Assembly (NCBI GenBank): GCA_016801885.1
Contig: CM028886.1
Span: 15,996,366 to 16,060,365 of the forward strand
Direction: 5' to 3'
DNA from: Toxotes chatareus
Taxonomy: Eukaryota; Chordata; Actinopteri; Toxotidae
Length of the DNA: 64,000 nucleotides
Numbering within the stretch: the stretch's first letter is position 1; every line of letters starts with the position of its first letter. Both the position numbers and the translations under genes were made by a program. Shown here piece by piece: positions 14,382 to 29,135 of the stretch. Under the pieces are notes generated by a model that was given only the letters and a program-made list of their open reading frames with translations, was not told the origin of the DNA and made no database searches.

Positions 14382-16695
14382 ACCTGTCAACTCGCCAGAG
14401 ACAAATACTATTTGGAATCCATTAGAATACTTTAAACTGGGACTGATTGGCCTGGCCTGGTGGACTGTATGGAGTGTATGGAAATGTCACTGAACCCCAT
14501 ACAGTCTAATCACTGGCTACTTTACTTTCCAAGGCTGAATCAAACTATCAAAGGTATTCTGAAGAGGATTTTAGATATTATTTGGTTGTAGACTTCTTAA
14601 CTTAAGCACAGGGACCTGACCGTCTCTTGAAGAGACATTTGAGACCGTTCATTCATTGGACTGCTGCTACTTCAATTGTCCTCACCTTGTAACCTCACCT
14701 TGTTTTGACTGACTGACACAGGCTGAAACTCATTTATCCGACACGCACTGCAGTGGCCTCTTTCTCTCCCCTGATCTGAGTCTGCTGAATAGAACAAATA
14801 GAAACCTTTGATTCTAGATGGCTAGATGGGAAGTAGGTTAAATGAAGGTCTGGGCTCCCTGAAGTATCACAACAAAGGAAGGAAACAAAACACCATCAGA
14901 GCCAATTCAGAAAAAAATGTCTTGCATATTATCAGAAAGCCTCATCACTAATATTTGAAGCTTAATTAAAGAACCATGCCGTCATGCAGTACATCACAGC
15001 TTGATTCAGAATGGTTAAAAACCATCTTAAGAGCCTCTCCTGTGTTTCCTAATCAGTTTTTGAGGGCGATGAGTCAAGTAAAGAGGGTCACATTTTCATA
15101 TTAAGACCTTTCCACATCAAGTAAATTGCTTTTCGGTTTTACAATTATGTCATGTCTGCCTTTTAATGATGTCAGAGTCTTAAAGCGTCCCACCAGGCTG
15201 CCTCATGCTCCATGACAACCAGTCAGCTACATGTAGTGAGACTTGGTTAAATACCTAACCTCTACTAGCTGCTTCTATAGGATTTTTTTTTTACATTATT
15301 ATTATTTGTCATTGGTGTTTCTTATGTTATAAGCTTGTTTGCTGTATGATATCACCCAAAGCAGTAACCTGCAGAAAACATCTCCCACGTGTACTGTCGA
15401 TATGAACCAGTTCAATGCAGAAGAGTTGAGAAGGAGGGAGAGAAATACAGAGAGAGGCAGAGGCAGAGGGAGGAAGAGTAGCTGTGGCAGAAAGATAAGA
15501 AATTCCCAGCACTGAAGCACCTGAGACCTCTGTCCCATTTGCACTGACCCTCTGGCTCCAACAGCATATGATTTATCTCCTCCTTGCTCTGCACCAGCTG
15601 AACTGCAACACACTTCTTCCATGGTGAAATAGCACCAGAGCTCTAATCCAGTTAGTAAGAGATGATTGTTACCCTGTTTTTATTCTGTTAAAATGCTGTT
15701 ACTGAGTTTTTATTTTTATTTTTTTTTAATGCTAACGCACAATTTCACTTGTTCCTGTACCTGGAGCATAATGCCTCTGTTCTACTGCCCTCCACTGGTT
15801 GAGAGTCAAAAGAGGTTGCTGTTGCCTTTCAGCCTGGTAGAGCTGCTACCACCGTCACACATATGGTTACAGTTCATCATCTGATGTGTTCCCTGTTTAG
15901 TCTTCAAAGCCCTCAAAGTCTAGCTACAGTGAGTCACTTTATCACTCTATGATTATTGTTCTTAATCATTGTTATTATTTTTAAATGCAAACTAGGAAAT
16001 CTGCAGCATCTGCCGGTCATGAAACACAGTGGCAGGAAGGATGTATTTTGAGTGACACAACAGTACCATCCATTCAGAATCTTAATTCTGTTGTCACTTT
16101 CCTATTTAGTCTTTTAAAGTTTTTTTTTTGTTGTTGTTTTGTTTTGGGTTTTTTTATTATCTGCTTGGCACAGGTTGCAGAACCGAGCAAAAGAACAGAA
16201 GACTGTTGTTTATGGCGCTGAATCTGCTCAGAAGTTGAAATGAAGGGAAGCAGCCACGTGTCACTGAATGGAATTTCCTCTCAGAAAATCATGTATGCTC
16301 TCACTGTATGTTCTTTATCTTGAAGGACAAGGTCAAGAAAAGGACAGGTTTGTCAGCACAAAAACACCTCTGTGAGTATATTTTCAACAGCATTCTCCAA
16401 CAGGAAGAACTTTGCAGCTGATGTTACTTGATGTTTCAGTACATTACTAAACTCACCGAACACGCTCTAAAAGCTTGACACACTTACAAAGGAGACTTAC
16501 CCAGAATAAGGTTGTTCTACTTATTTATAATGTGGATAACAGTGATACAAATGAAGAAAATGAAGACTTGAACATATTTATGTAGTTAGGATTTTCTGAT
16601 CTGATTGCTTGATTTTCACCTTGCATGCTCTACTTATAAAACTTATTGTACATGTTTACTTTGTAAGAACAATAAAAACAAAATGAGTATGTTCT
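14382..16695 (+). other. tmem65: tmem65 3' UTR (probable extent)
   Basis: Non-coding sequence from the TGA to the first good hexamer, AATAAA at 16671-16676. A weaker AATTAAA-type signal near 14964 could give a shorter transcript. The end point is inferred. Confidence 0.5.
16671..16676 (+). terminator. tmem65: Candidate tmem65 polyadenylation signal
   Basis: AATAAA in the context aacAATAAAaaca, 2.3 kb past the stop codon. Confidence 0.5.
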
Positions 16696-17404
16696 AAAAG
16701 TATGCACTGCAGCAGAATTTGAATCACTGGACGTGATAAAATACAAATAACTCAGGCCGGATTAACATGCAAAAGATCAGATTTCTGATTCACAGACATT
16801 TTTTATGGCTGTCTAAATAATTACAAAGCACAAGGAATCTCATGTGTTTGCCCTTTTAGACAGCCAATGATGAACATGAATAGTTTTAAGATAGAATTGT
16901 CTGTTTTTATGATGCCTTGCAAAGGCTTTTGCAGATGGGCTGGGAAGTGAACTGCCAGATGCAGATTGGAGGTTTGGGTGGTGTTTGGGGTGGATCATAC
17001 TAGGAGCAGAATGTAATGGAAAGATGACGATAGTAATGGTTTCCAATAATAGTAGCAAATTGCATCATTAAATTGCCTGTCTCAGTGCTTTAAGACTTTG
17101 GTGCGTAGCCAGTCATGGTAAGAAAATATAGTATAATCTCACTGTCAAAATACTGTCATTTGGGGGCTGCTACCTTTTTCCTAGAATGACTGTGCGCTGC
17201 GTCACTAATCTCATTTGTGTTATCAGGAGAAGAGCGAAGGAAATCCACAGTTCACAGATTAATTTCAATTGATGTAATTTTACCTTTGATAAAAACAGGG
17301 GAAATGTTTAATCAAAGATGACCGAAAAAGTACATTAAACTTTTCTTGAAGGGTTGCCTCCGTGGTGTGTTAAATACTGTATGTTGCTTATACTTTAGGA
17401 CCTT
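16696..17404. other. Intergenic, nothing recognised
   Basis: Short gap between the inferred tmem65 end and the interspersed repeat. The small open frames show no family features. Confidence 0.6.
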
Positions 17405-18060
17405 GTTTTATTACGCCTCCGCACCAGCGATAGCCGAGGCCGGAGGCATTATGTTTTCGGATTGTCTATCTGTCTGTCCATCCGTCTGTCCGGGATTTTT
17501 CTACGTGCGATATCTCAAGATGCTTTGCACAAATGTTGACTGTGACTTAAGGCAGATCTGAAAGGAGTTTGGAGGTTAAAGAGCAAGATCACAATGACCA
17601 TAGTTATGTTTTGCATGGTAATGCAAAAAGAACAAGGTCGCTGTGACCTTATGTCCTTTTATGTCTGGATGGTCTTCAAACTTTGCATGAATGTTGACTG
17701 TGACTCAAAGATGAACTGATTAGTTTGTGGAGGTCAAAGGTCAAGGTCGCTGTTACCTTAATGCAAATGTTGTGCTTCAGAATGTGTTATCTCTACAATG
17801 CTTTGAGTGATGTTCTTCACACTTTGCACATATTATCACTACTTGTCAAAGATGGAGTCGATATGTATTGGAGGTCAGAGGTCAAAGGTCATGGCCACTG
17901 TGATCTTGTGTAAGTTTTGCTTGTGAACACCCAACACTAACCTTCCCAAACATTGCCATTATCACTACAAAACACCCATAACCTCTACCTCTACATCTGC
18001 TACGAACAGGCACCCAACCACACGGAGGCATACCACCGCCATGCAGCACTTCTAGTTTTA
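17405..18060. mobile_element. Non-autonomous interspersed repeat with internal hormone-half-site units
   Basis: The block starts at ttacgcctccgcaccagcga and ends near caccgccatgcagcacttctag-like sequence at about 18058. From memory, this is a repeat seen widely in fish and other animals, with the typical CCGAGGCCGGAGGCATTATG start followed by a CTGTC/CCGTC stretch. Its interior consists of imperfect reiterations of a unit containing AGGTCA and TTGCA-ATGTTGACTGTGACT phrases. There is no open reading frame of note. Family name and transposition mechanism were not determined; I saw no convincing terminal inverted repeat or target duplication. Confidence 0.6.
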
Positions 18061-20925
18061 CATATGCTGTTTTAATTAATTTTGTTGAGTTAAGTTTTCA
18101 GTATTTGTATAGACCTTGTCTGTTGTCAGATGATTTAGAAAGCTTTATTAGTTGGTGGTTTGGAAAGGCAGGAATCATTAGCCAAAGGCATTTCAGTATA
18201 TGTAGACATTAGTGTCCTACAGTTTGCAGGACAGGGTCCAGTGTTTGTAGAACTTATCTGACGTATCTCTAGCTTCTTCTCAAAACTTAACAAGAAGATA
18301 TAAGAAGAAACTAAATTCTGGAGTTGCATGTTAAAATCTTTTGAAATTAGGCCAATGAAAAGGAGAATGGTATTCACTTTTAGCCGTGATAGAGCTTTGC
18401 TGCATCTATAGTGCAATGAACGGCTGCTGTTGCATCAAAACCTCTGAACCTTCAGCCTTCCTAGAACAAAAAAATTAGGTTTGGTTTGAACTTAGTCATC
18501 AATGGAGCTGAGTTTACCCTCTCAGGTTTGAACTGGTCATAGCCTGAGAGTGGCACAGTTTTCTCAGTAATCTTTCAAACTCAAGTTAAAACATAAAAGT
18601 TACATAAATTCAGCATAAATTCTGAATGTATAGTATTTTCTCTCCGCTTAGCTACGAGGAAAAAGAACATTGTCTTTTTGGGTGAATGGCTTTATTTTGT
18701 GACATAGCTTATGATGCTGAAAAATTCATTATTGCTTTCTGTCAGTGTTTTGTTAATCTAAATATATATTTTGTTATACAAATGTATACAAAAGTAGTAT
18801 GTGCTCTGTGCATTTGTAAAAAGAAGAGAGAAATTCAAATGATTTATTGTAATATAGAGAAGAGAAAATAGAATTAGAGAATAGAAGTTTGTGTGTGTGT
18901 GATGATTTTACCTCCTTGGATTAAACAGTTACCACCTGGCTGCAAACATCTGGCCTGCTGTGGACTTTGCCTTTACATTCTGCATGATTCCATTATACAT
19001 ATTTTTATTCATGGCTGATATAATTTATGTGAGTGATAGCTCTTGTTGTGTTTGTAGAGCAATTTACAGAGCACTGTAGTAACCACTATGAAATGAACAG
19101 TATTAATAAGATAATAATGTACTATCCCATATGAACATAACCCAACTAGTGCAGTGTGATTTTCCTGTTTTCCTGTTGCTTTTTAATCTCATGAGATTTA
19201 AAGTTTACTTAATGTGTTACAGAGATAATCAAACACTTTTCACCACAGGTGCTCAGTCAGTCCTTATATGTATATAACAGTCATTATATGATAGAGTTGT
19301 GAACTTGCTTGAGTACTGAGAAAAGAGAAAGTACTGAGGCCAAATAACAGTGGTGCACAAACTGAAAAGGGGTTTACTGATATATGAGATAATCTGCTGC
19401 TGCTTCATGCAAAATGCATCGTGCTGTATTGGAAATGCATTGTGTGGGGGCTCTAGTCTGTTGTTTACAATCATTATGAATAATGACTTTCATTAAAATG
19501 GTAGAAACATGACTTTTAGGCATTTTGGTAATGTACTTATGTGCATGCTGTACAACTATATTTGTTTCTATAATTCTAATTTACAGCAGTGACAACATCA
19601 ATACAGAAACACCTTTTGCAGAGGTGATGAGTTGTAAATGCCACCTGAATGTCAGCAGCATATTAGACTACAGGGAGCAGAAAGACAAGCACAAATTTGG
19701 TTATTGTAGCTATAAAAAGTGGACAAATTGTCTGTTATTACTGTTTCAAGGAGGAATAGTGATTCTGTTTGTTTGGTAAAGAGAAGGAATTCAATATTAA
19801 TAAAATGATAGAAAAAAAAATAAAGCCACATTTCCCTTCTCCAGTAAGGTGGTAGACTGAAGCCGAGTTAGCACAGACACAATATACCACTGTGTTAAAG
19901 AGTTTTAAAGTGACTCACTGGTCGGTGTGCTTTAATTCTTTTTCATCTCTCCACAGGAAGTTCTCCCAGAGGCATTTTGGCTTTTTTTCCATGGAGCCCA
20001 CTTTCATTCAGAAAGTGACATATGGTGCAACCAGACACTTGATCTTGGAGGTCAGCTCGTATCTCTTTTGAAGTTTTCATTTTTCCACCATTTGAACTAT
20101 TGAACTATCTTGTGGTTACAGTCCAATGGACCTTAACCTTCTCAATACTGAAACAGCTGTGGTCAGAGGAACATCAGGCTGGAGATGACCTTGTAGCCTT
20201 TATCTTGACCGTAAGTCTTTTCTTCCTCTTGTCCATGTTCAGTGAGGCACACACAATGACAGCACAATAAGAACTTTTTCCCATTTAAATAGGCTGATAA
20301 TGAGATTGACTGTGACACTAATTGAATTATCACTACAATCCAATCATTTATTACCACTTCTAAGGGGAAACCCAGTGATTATGTCCAGGCCATTTTGGGA
20401 GATCTTTGTAGACTAAGTGAGAATTCAGCTCTGGCCACAGCTTCATTCTATGGCAAAGCACATTCTGCCACATCCGTTTATTTTGTTCCCAGGTTCTCAT
20501 ATTTGTCCCATTTTCTTTTCCCCTGGTTGTCATTAGCTGTCTGTGAGCTCAAGCTGGATCAAAACACAGCACACACACACACACACACAGGCATATCTGT
20601 GTCAGAAGGGAAGAGGCAGGTGACACAAGGGACAGGGAGGCAGCCACTTTGAGAATATCATCAGAGATTAAACAGCTTGGGACGAGTGTCGCGTAGAGAG
20701 GGTTTGACTTGATGTTGTAACTGAGAGAGGAGAGTCAAGTGTTAACAGATAAAAAAAATAAATACTGGCCCCTGAATTATTATTAAACAGGTTTTACTTG
20801 TGTCTTAAAGACAGTTGATTTCATACTTAAATCACGTGAATCATAATTATAAAAAAAACATAATTCCTTGTTGTCTTAAAATTTAAAATCAGACAATTCA
20901 AACTTTGATGAATCAAAAACTCAGA
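18061..20925. other. Intergenic between tmem65 and the convergent mboat1 3' end
   Basis: AT-rich sequence with one (AC)n tract at 20571-20589. No exon pair or RNA gene is recognised. The genes on either side converge here. Confidence 0.6.
20571..20589. repeat. (AC)n microsatellite
   Basis: Nine uninterrupted AC units. Confidence 0.9.
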
Positions 20926-20929
20926 AAAC

Positions 20930-23900
20930 ATTTGTTTCACTGAAGCTTTATTTGTTACTTAAAATTTTTCTATACCACTCACTCTTTCCTACAAAACAAT
21001 ACTAAAGTGGACCAAAGGGGTAATAAGAAAATATCGCGCACACACTCTCACAGTCAGTATATTTGATCTCACACACGTCTGCAAAAAAACACATACAAAA
21101 ATATCTTCATAATCAGTATTAAGTCATTCAAATAGCTGCTCATTCTGACAACACATTCATACTGTATATGTGCCGCTCATTGCTCATTTCCCTGCACTAA
21201 AAACACATGCAGACATGCAGTGTCATGAGCATGTTACTGATAACCAAAACAAATTTAAAGGTTACAGCTAGTTCCACATCAGTGAATAAGGGCTTTGTTT
21301 CACAAAAGCAATTTCATGTTATAGCAAAGCCATACTTGGGAAGAGCATTTTCAGTTTTTAGCACACAGACGCCTCTCAAGGAGTTTAGATGCAGTTGGTG
21401 TTGGACAGTGTCTGTTGTGGGGACAATGTGTATTGCCATCGGCATTTAGGTTTTTTTCTTTCCAGGTCTAAATGTAAATGAAGGCAAAACAGCCTGCACA
21501 AAAAATGGCTACAGGTCCCCAAACCGTTCACTACTGACACTTACTCCAAGAGAGGCACTATTGTATAGTCAAACATTAAAATAATTAACAAAAATTAAAT
21601 ATCCCCATCTTTACTCTTACAGAATGACCCAAGAGATAAAAAAAAAAAATTAGTCAGAAAGAGATTTGTTCTAATTTGCCAAGGGAGTCAAACAATAGGT
21701 TAATATGCACACTCCCCCACTTCTTGTTTCACCTAAAATCTTGAATAATTCCCCTGTGGTATTTATTTAATAATTAGTGTTAATTCGATGCAATGCCCCC
21801 CTTCCCCTCATATCAACGCTTGTCTGTGAAAACAGTTGTCAGTGTCATTTTCATGTGACACGTGTTCTGTCATGATAGGAAAATAAAACACCAGCCTTTG
21901 ATTTTCTTTTTTCATCAGTGGGCTGAGTCAATGTGTGAACTGAGTCCAAAATATACATTTTTCCTGTGCCCAAAAAGCTGAGATTACAATTTCAAAGAAG
22001 CTAATAAAATACATTAAAATTAAAATCATATGTCCAACACAGTTAAACAGTCAGATATGCTCTTAACATAGTATACCCAAAAGAAAATAGCATTTCCATA
22101 AGGAAACCCATACAAAGCATTTGAAGGGACAATCTGACATTTTCAAGTGTAATGTAATTTTTCTTCACCAGGCACTGTTACACTAACAAAAAAAAACAAA
22201 ACGTATTATTGCAACTTGTTAGCATTGTTAGCAAACCTCTTTATATCCAACTCATAACTGTAGCAGAAAACTCACAGGTTAGCCTGCAGCAGATAGCACC
22301 ATTAATAACAAAGCCACTGTGCCGCTTTTAAAACTCCCAATGCTCCCAAACCTCTCATGAGTGATAACTTTTTCATAACAAAGAAAAAAAAAAACAGAAT
22401 AATAATTAACAATTACAGAATGTGAAGGTGTCTTTGTTTTTCACTGTTTAGCTCACCTCTAATCACAACTTGTGATCCAGCAACTTCTGATTGTGAAAAA
22501 GTAAAAGCTAGTGAAGTGAAGGAATCGAGAAGTGGGGAAAAAAGGTGATCAGGCCATGGTCAGTGTGAAGCAGCACTGGGAGATGCTACAGTGTGGCAGT
22601 TTCAGTCAGTCCTACATGGCTTACCTTCACTACTTCAGCAGAGCTCAGACAGCAGCTCAGACAGCGCAAACAACCAGCAGATGTCTCTGTTAAATCAACC
22701 TGCAGCTGCTGATAAGCTCCGGTAAATCTACACTTTTAAATGCGTTCTTTCTCAGAAAGAACCACAGAATAAACACAGAGCCAAACTCCCACTGACAAGA
22801 AATACATTTTACATTTAAATTCCTGATTTTGGTCATATTTTCCATTCTTTGAATGTGCAATGGTTACCTTCCCAAAAACAGAAAAAATCAAATGTATTTC
22901 CACTCAGTTTTGCCACAGCTTTTTGTTCAGTTACACTAAATTATGACAGCAGGTTTCCAGCACCGTTCACATAAGTACTAACACATTAAGAACACATTCA
23001 CTACCATTTCAGCACAAAAAAAAAAGATATTACCAAGGGAAAGTAGAATGATTAAATTATTGTTAGCTTCAGTTTGTGCTCATATTGCACTATTTCATCA
23101 TTTATAACAATTCAGCGTCCGATGCAAACTGTCACAAGCAGCAGCCTTTCCTTTGTGTTTACAGGGGTTTAGCTATGAGGCAGGATTATCCATGGAAACT
23201 ATAACAAAATGTTAACCTGTTCTAGAGGATAGTCAAGTCTCCTCACCTGGAGGAGCTGTCATCCTGCCTTTTTAAAGAAAAAAAAAACATCAATAGTTAT
23301 GGTTTTAATGGACAGTTCGAGAGCTACGTGGTGTAACTGGTATTTCAAGTGGCTTTCCACCAAGCGGGAGGAATACCGACAGAGTCCACAGTTTTTCATG
23401 ACAAGATCCACACACACACACACGGTCAATGAGGGATGTAACAGAGGGTAAACGATCGCACACAGACACAGCCACACACATATACATCCTCTGGGCACAG
23501 TGGGTGCAGCGCGTACACGGCAGGCTCTCTATTCCCTTGGCATGCTCTTTTGTTGTGGCCACACAAGGGCAGCCTTTGTGTGCCATCAGAGTGTGACCAA
23601 GTATGAGTGCGACTAAAAGAGAGTATGTGCATATTTGTTTCCTAGTGTCTGTTTATGCATGTGCATGTGCATGTGCTTGTGTTTGTGTGTGTGTTCTGGT
23701 AGTTGTGCCCTGTTGATGAGCTGCTCTCCCTCTGCGCTGGCTTACATCCCACCACTGGGCTGGACAGTGCAGAGAGAGGACAGGGAAGAAAGTGAGCGTC
23801 CTTTCTCTCGTCACACTGTTGCATTGTTGTTGGAGCGGGTAGGCTGGTGTTGAGAAGGGAATGTAGGGGATACTGGATGGGCAAAGTGAAGGGAGGCAAG

Positions 23901-24171
23901 GGTCCTGGTGGTAGTTATAGTGGTACCAGAGACGTTCCCTCTGCTAATGTTTCTCTTTCCAGTCTTCAGCTTATGTTTGATGCACTGTCTTAATCTTACA
24001 ATATGCCAGAAAAGCTCTTCCCATGTACATCCAGTGCCATAGGTTCAAAAAATAAATAACACAATGGTTTCCTACTTTAAATTGGCTGAATGTCCTTCAG
24101 GGATATTCTCTTGTCTTTGAGAGAACACCGTGGACTGAGAACCTGGTAAAAGAACACGAAGCAGGGGATTT
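20930..24171 (-). other. mboat1: mboat1 3' UTR (probable extent)
   Basis: Contiguous sequence after the mboat1 TGA with no further exon-like structure. It contains A-rich and CA-rich tracts (for example 23409-23422). Open frames in this stretch look like shadows of low-complexity sequence. The length is inferred from the hexamer position only. Confidence 0.45.
20947..20952 (-). terminator. mboat1: Candidate mboat1 polyadenylation signal
   Basis: TTTATT on the plus strand is AATAAA on the minus strand, about 3.2 kb after the mboat1 stop codon. Another match near 21760 is an alternative. The choice is inferred. Confidence 0.4.
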
Positions 24172-27100
24172 TCAGTCTACTTTGTCATTGTTGTTGGAGT
24201 GAACAGGCTGGCACTGGGCTGAGCATGGAGATGAGAAGGAGGAGGCGGAGGAAAACGTTTTAGTGGTAGCAGAGGGGTCCCTGGGTTTGTGTTTCCGATG
24301 CAGGGCGATCGCAGCCAGAATGCTGATGATGTGCACGTGGAAGTACATGGACCTGAGAAAGAAAGGAGGAAAAACTGAGGGTAACTTTTGTAATTTTGTC
24401 ATTAAGGTACTTGTAGACAGAAATGTTGCTCGTTAGGAAAATGTGTCCTTACAAATTTGACAGGGACAAGTATCACCAGTATTCGGTGCATGTGCAGTTT
24501 GTGCACTTGTGGTGCATACAGTCTGCACAGGGGTATGCACTGACCTTCACAGACACGGTGATGAAATTTACATTGGGCTTAAGATGACAAGATAATTAAA
24601 GCAGGGTAGGACGTACTTGTAATAAACCAAAGTGGGCTCTACTGCAAGAAGTAGAAAAGGCATGACAGTGTAGCAGATGGCCAGTTGTGTGGCTGCCCAG
24701 GTTAAGATGTCGTAGCCCAGCTTCAAGCCTCTGGAGCCCAAGAAGCAGTGGCGAACAGACTTCCGTATCTGGTGAACAGAGAGGGATGAATAACGATTCG
24801 ATTTCAACTAACACAATTCAGTCACGTGACAAGATTTATTTTTTTTTTACCCTCCTTTAATATTTTTCTCTCAGATCGTATGAATTTAGACTTCTAAAGC
24901 TACAACATTTCTGTATGTTATATATTTTGCCCTGGTCTAACATCTACTTTCTTCTACAGGTCAGCTTGGTGTACTCAATAACACTCAAGCTTTTCCTGAA
25001 CAGTCTTTTCTCCCAAATACACATTTCTAGAACCAATAAATACTATCAAGAAGTGGTTGTTTGCAGTTGCAATAAGAAATTTAGAAATTTGATATGTTTT
25101 TTGGAAAGGGTGGGAATTTAATAAAGCTATCAAAACTGTAAAATTATAATTGGACAAAATACTGACGGTCCTATTTATGTGCTGTTCATTTTCCTTTCAG
25201 CTGTACACTGGGATTTTAATTGGAGGTAAGTTACTCACTGCTCGTGCAGCAATGGTGATGGGGATGGCGGTGATGAAGGTAAAATAATACCCTGGATAAA
25301 CACCATGCCACAGGGCAGACAGGATAAAGGTCAACGCCAACCGGTGCTTGGGAGCTCGGTCATAACACACACTGAGGGAATGAGAGGAATCGAATACGTT
25401 TGAAAGAGTGTTTGTGAAATGGAAAGACAAGTCAATCTCTTCTGGGCATAGACATGGATACTGCAGTTCATATTTGCAGCACTTACGTTTTGAGCCAAAT
25501 TCCCGTTCGAATATTCCAGTTGTCTATGAATGTCTTGAAGCTGGTTGCAGACTGAAAAAAGTATCAATGAAAAACAGAACCCACATAACTGTAAGTATGT
25601 GCTCAATCCAATCCAAAGTCAGTGAGGTTCTTGACCCAAATTACTTTGCATGAATGAATTCTAACGCAGCACCAGGACACTGATTTTTTTTTTTTTTTAA
25701 ATCCTGTGAAACACTGAGGTTACCTCAATCCCCAAGATGTTGATGTTGCAGATGAGATCCCATGATGGCTTTCCATTTTCATCCATCCCCAAGAAACCAA
25801 ACCCTGCAGCATTGTTCACAGCATCAGCTGGAAAAACAAAATCATGGCTTAAATGGCAATAAAAATTACAGTGTATGTCCCCTTCATATTGGCAGCTGAC
25901 AATATGATTGGCCAACCACAGAACCCCAATTCAAACACAAGCTTTTCTCACCTAGTGTCCAGGCAAAGTAGAATTTGGGCCTTGCTGCTTGTATGGAGAA
26001 GAAAGCGTAGGTGAGCCTCGTAAGGAAGGGGGCATGGCTGACAAAGTGGGAGTCCACGTTGTATGTTATCGGCAGGGACCGAGTCACAATGAGGAAGAAC
26101 AGCATACAGCCACAGCAGATGAGCAGCTTCTGACAGACAGCAGCCTGCAGAGAAAATTGATTGAACATCTGAGAAGCGATGGAAACGTACCTTACGAATG
26201 GACACGAGGACCACTGGCCCAAACAAGTCACTCCACAATAAGATCCAGTTAAGACCAGAGAAATTTAGTTATAGAACTAAAGTAGGAGTAAAAAATGAAG
26301 AATGCAATATTCAATATCCAGTTTGTGGCACTCCCAGAGGTCTCTGTGAATGAGGGACAATTTATGTCCATTTCTTTTATTTGAAATATTTCATATGTTA
26401 ATAGTTATATTTTGTCACTTTTGAAAACAGAGAAAGTTGCAACTAAAATGAGTAATTAATATTGTCCATTAACTTTAGCACGATGCATGTTATGGGGATT
26501 TCAATTTTTTTTTTCATATTTTTTTGTGCCATTCTCTGGCTTCAAAGAGCAAGAAGTGCAGAAAGAGGAAGACAGAAACCAAATATTGAACTCATTCACT
26601 ATATCCATTTACTCGGGCAAGGCTCAGGTTACACTTTCTTTAAACTAGAAGCTGTTCCTATTGGCTGGCAGAACAGGAAGCAGCAAAAAGATATTCATTC
26701 ACGAACTTACCAGAGGTGACGGGTCCGGTGTCTTATCATAGCTATTCTGTCCGTTACACGTCCCAGAGTGCTGCCTGAGCCTCCGGCTGATGTGTCTGCC
26801 CTCTATGAAGTCTATGTAGTCCTTATAGTTACTGCACGGTCCCACCAAGACGCTCAGGAAGTTCAGACTGTAACTCAGGTACTCGATGAGAGAAGGCCTC
26901 ACACTGCAGGGATAACAATGGAAGAAATCACTGGAAACAGAACAGGAAACCTCAGTATGAAGTCAGTGATCACTTCAGGTGAAATGCAGCAGTGGGACTG
27001 TATATTTTTGTTGAAGTTTGGTGGAAATGTGAGAAAAGCATGCCATTTATCTTTGAATAAAAACAAACACTTAAAAAGGAAGTAAAACTGTATTGTAGTT

Positions 27101-29104
27101 TGACAGAAGAAAGGCATACACAAAGGTAAACGTTCTTTTTGAATGACAAAAAGTGATAACATTCTAAACATTATAAACTAGGCTTTGATTTGCTTCCTTT
27201 GGCCTTCTGATTGCCGCAGTTATGCTGCCTCTATTTTGTGTTTACAGTACAACCAGAATTGATAAGTAAAATCAGAATTAGTATCAATAAAATACAATTG
27301 GTACCAAACCCTATAGGGAGCACAGGAAACAAACATGACACAATTACCAAATTTACAGCTGCAGGGTTAAACACAACAACAACACTACACATTATGACCG
27401 TTTATTGTTATACAGTGGGTTCCAAAACTCTGAAACTCAGACTCACTGTATTTTTCCTTTTATTTTAAAATGGCATGCGTGGCACACTGATGAATGTGGT
27501 TTTATCGATTAACATGCATAAAAAAAGTAGTATTTTCCATGCAATATGAAGCCTCTTTTCTATGTTCCCAGCATGCTTTTAACATGAATAAGCTATTCAC
27601 CATGATTTGCATCTCCTTGTCATTGTCCCTCGTGGCTGAAGGAAAAGAAAGAGTTGTTTATTCTTTAAGTAAGGTGTTAATTCAGATGCAGCCTTCTGTG
27701 CACACATACTTTGACAGGGACACTGGAGCCAGCCTACAGTGTAAATTATATGCACCTCAAAGGCCAGGTTCAAAGAAAATCAGCTCACATCAGGAGGGAA
27801 AAAAGAAGAGGAACCCCACCAGAGACCTCCACTAGCATTATTCACAGAGCACAGTGTTTTACACAGCAACATTTAAAAAGTCCTCAGTAAGTTTTACCAT
27901 GGTAATAACTTACTTTATCGCCAGAAGCTTCTGCTCTGGGGTCAGCTGTTCAGATTTCTTACACATACCTGAAAAACATGGGACAAAGTCATCAGTAACC
28001 CCGTTTGGCAACTTTAATTTTCCCACTCTCAATCATTCCCTTATCTGTCATCACTTTATTTAATGCTGTCTATTTATTTATTTATTTTTTGTTCTGTTGT
28101 AGGGTTATTAAATTTCACTCTAATAGGCCTTGAAAGACATTTTGTCATTTCGCAGGTGTTGCTAATAAAATCCATGATGGCTGAAATCTATTTAGCTGCT
28201 TCAGTGCCATAATTTTCTGCACAATGACTCACTGTCCTGCTTCCATGGCTTAGTGGGACATTCGAAACGATATCCCACTAAGGGCAACATCTGTGCCTTT
28301 TCTACTATGACAGGTCAAAAAAAATCGTCAGTGAAAAGGCCTTAGGTTAAATGTTAGGTAACTGTGAGAGTGTGTTGCTTCCAGCACTAAAAGCTTGCCA
28401 ACATCTGTGTCCATTTAAGATTAAGAGTTACTTTATTACACATTTGTGTGTGTGTGTGTGTGTGTCTTCTCTTCTGCCTTACCGTCATGGAGCTGGAAAG
28501 CCAGTGTGGTGATCTTCTGAGTTACTATCATCAGAGGCCTGAGCAGAGAAAGGCAGATAAATGATTTCCTTGTTTAATTCAGCTGTAAAAGTTTGGAGTT
28601 CTGCTGAGCTGACTTAGTGGAATCTGAGGTGAGAAAATAAAGATATGTACCAGAGAATAAATATTTTTTTTAAATACATAAATGTTATATAATTCTAACT
28701 CACACAACACCGTGCCACAGAAATTGGTAGAGTTACTTTGACATATGAAAAAAAAAAAATGTAAATCAAGAGAATAAATAGTGAGCAGCATATATTGCAC
28801 AGAATTGCAGTGTAAACCCAGAGGGCAGTGTAAACAGTAGACTAAGTGAACATACAAAAAGTGTTTGTGTTTCCCTTAAGCCACAAAGTTTAAATTTTGG
28901 CTTCAGTGAGTTAGCCATTTATGGATCCCAAAAAGTGCTGGAAGTGAGATAACCACGGAGGGCACTAAGGTCTTGTACAGTAAGTCTGAACAGGCTGGTT
29001 TCACGCCCCCTCTCCTAGTTTCATTCACAGATAGAGACCTCTCTGTCCCAAGAATGTGAGTGTGTGTGTGTACACAAAGGCACACAAGCACACATTTAAC
29101 TACA

Positions 29105-29135
<31 letters not shown>

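Noticed and set aside
23259..23899. Several 70-90 codon frames on both strands in the mboat1 3' UTR
   Set aside because: They are built on CA/TG-rich tracts (runs of VCVCV or THTHT) and lie after the mboat1 stop codon; they are composition artefacts.
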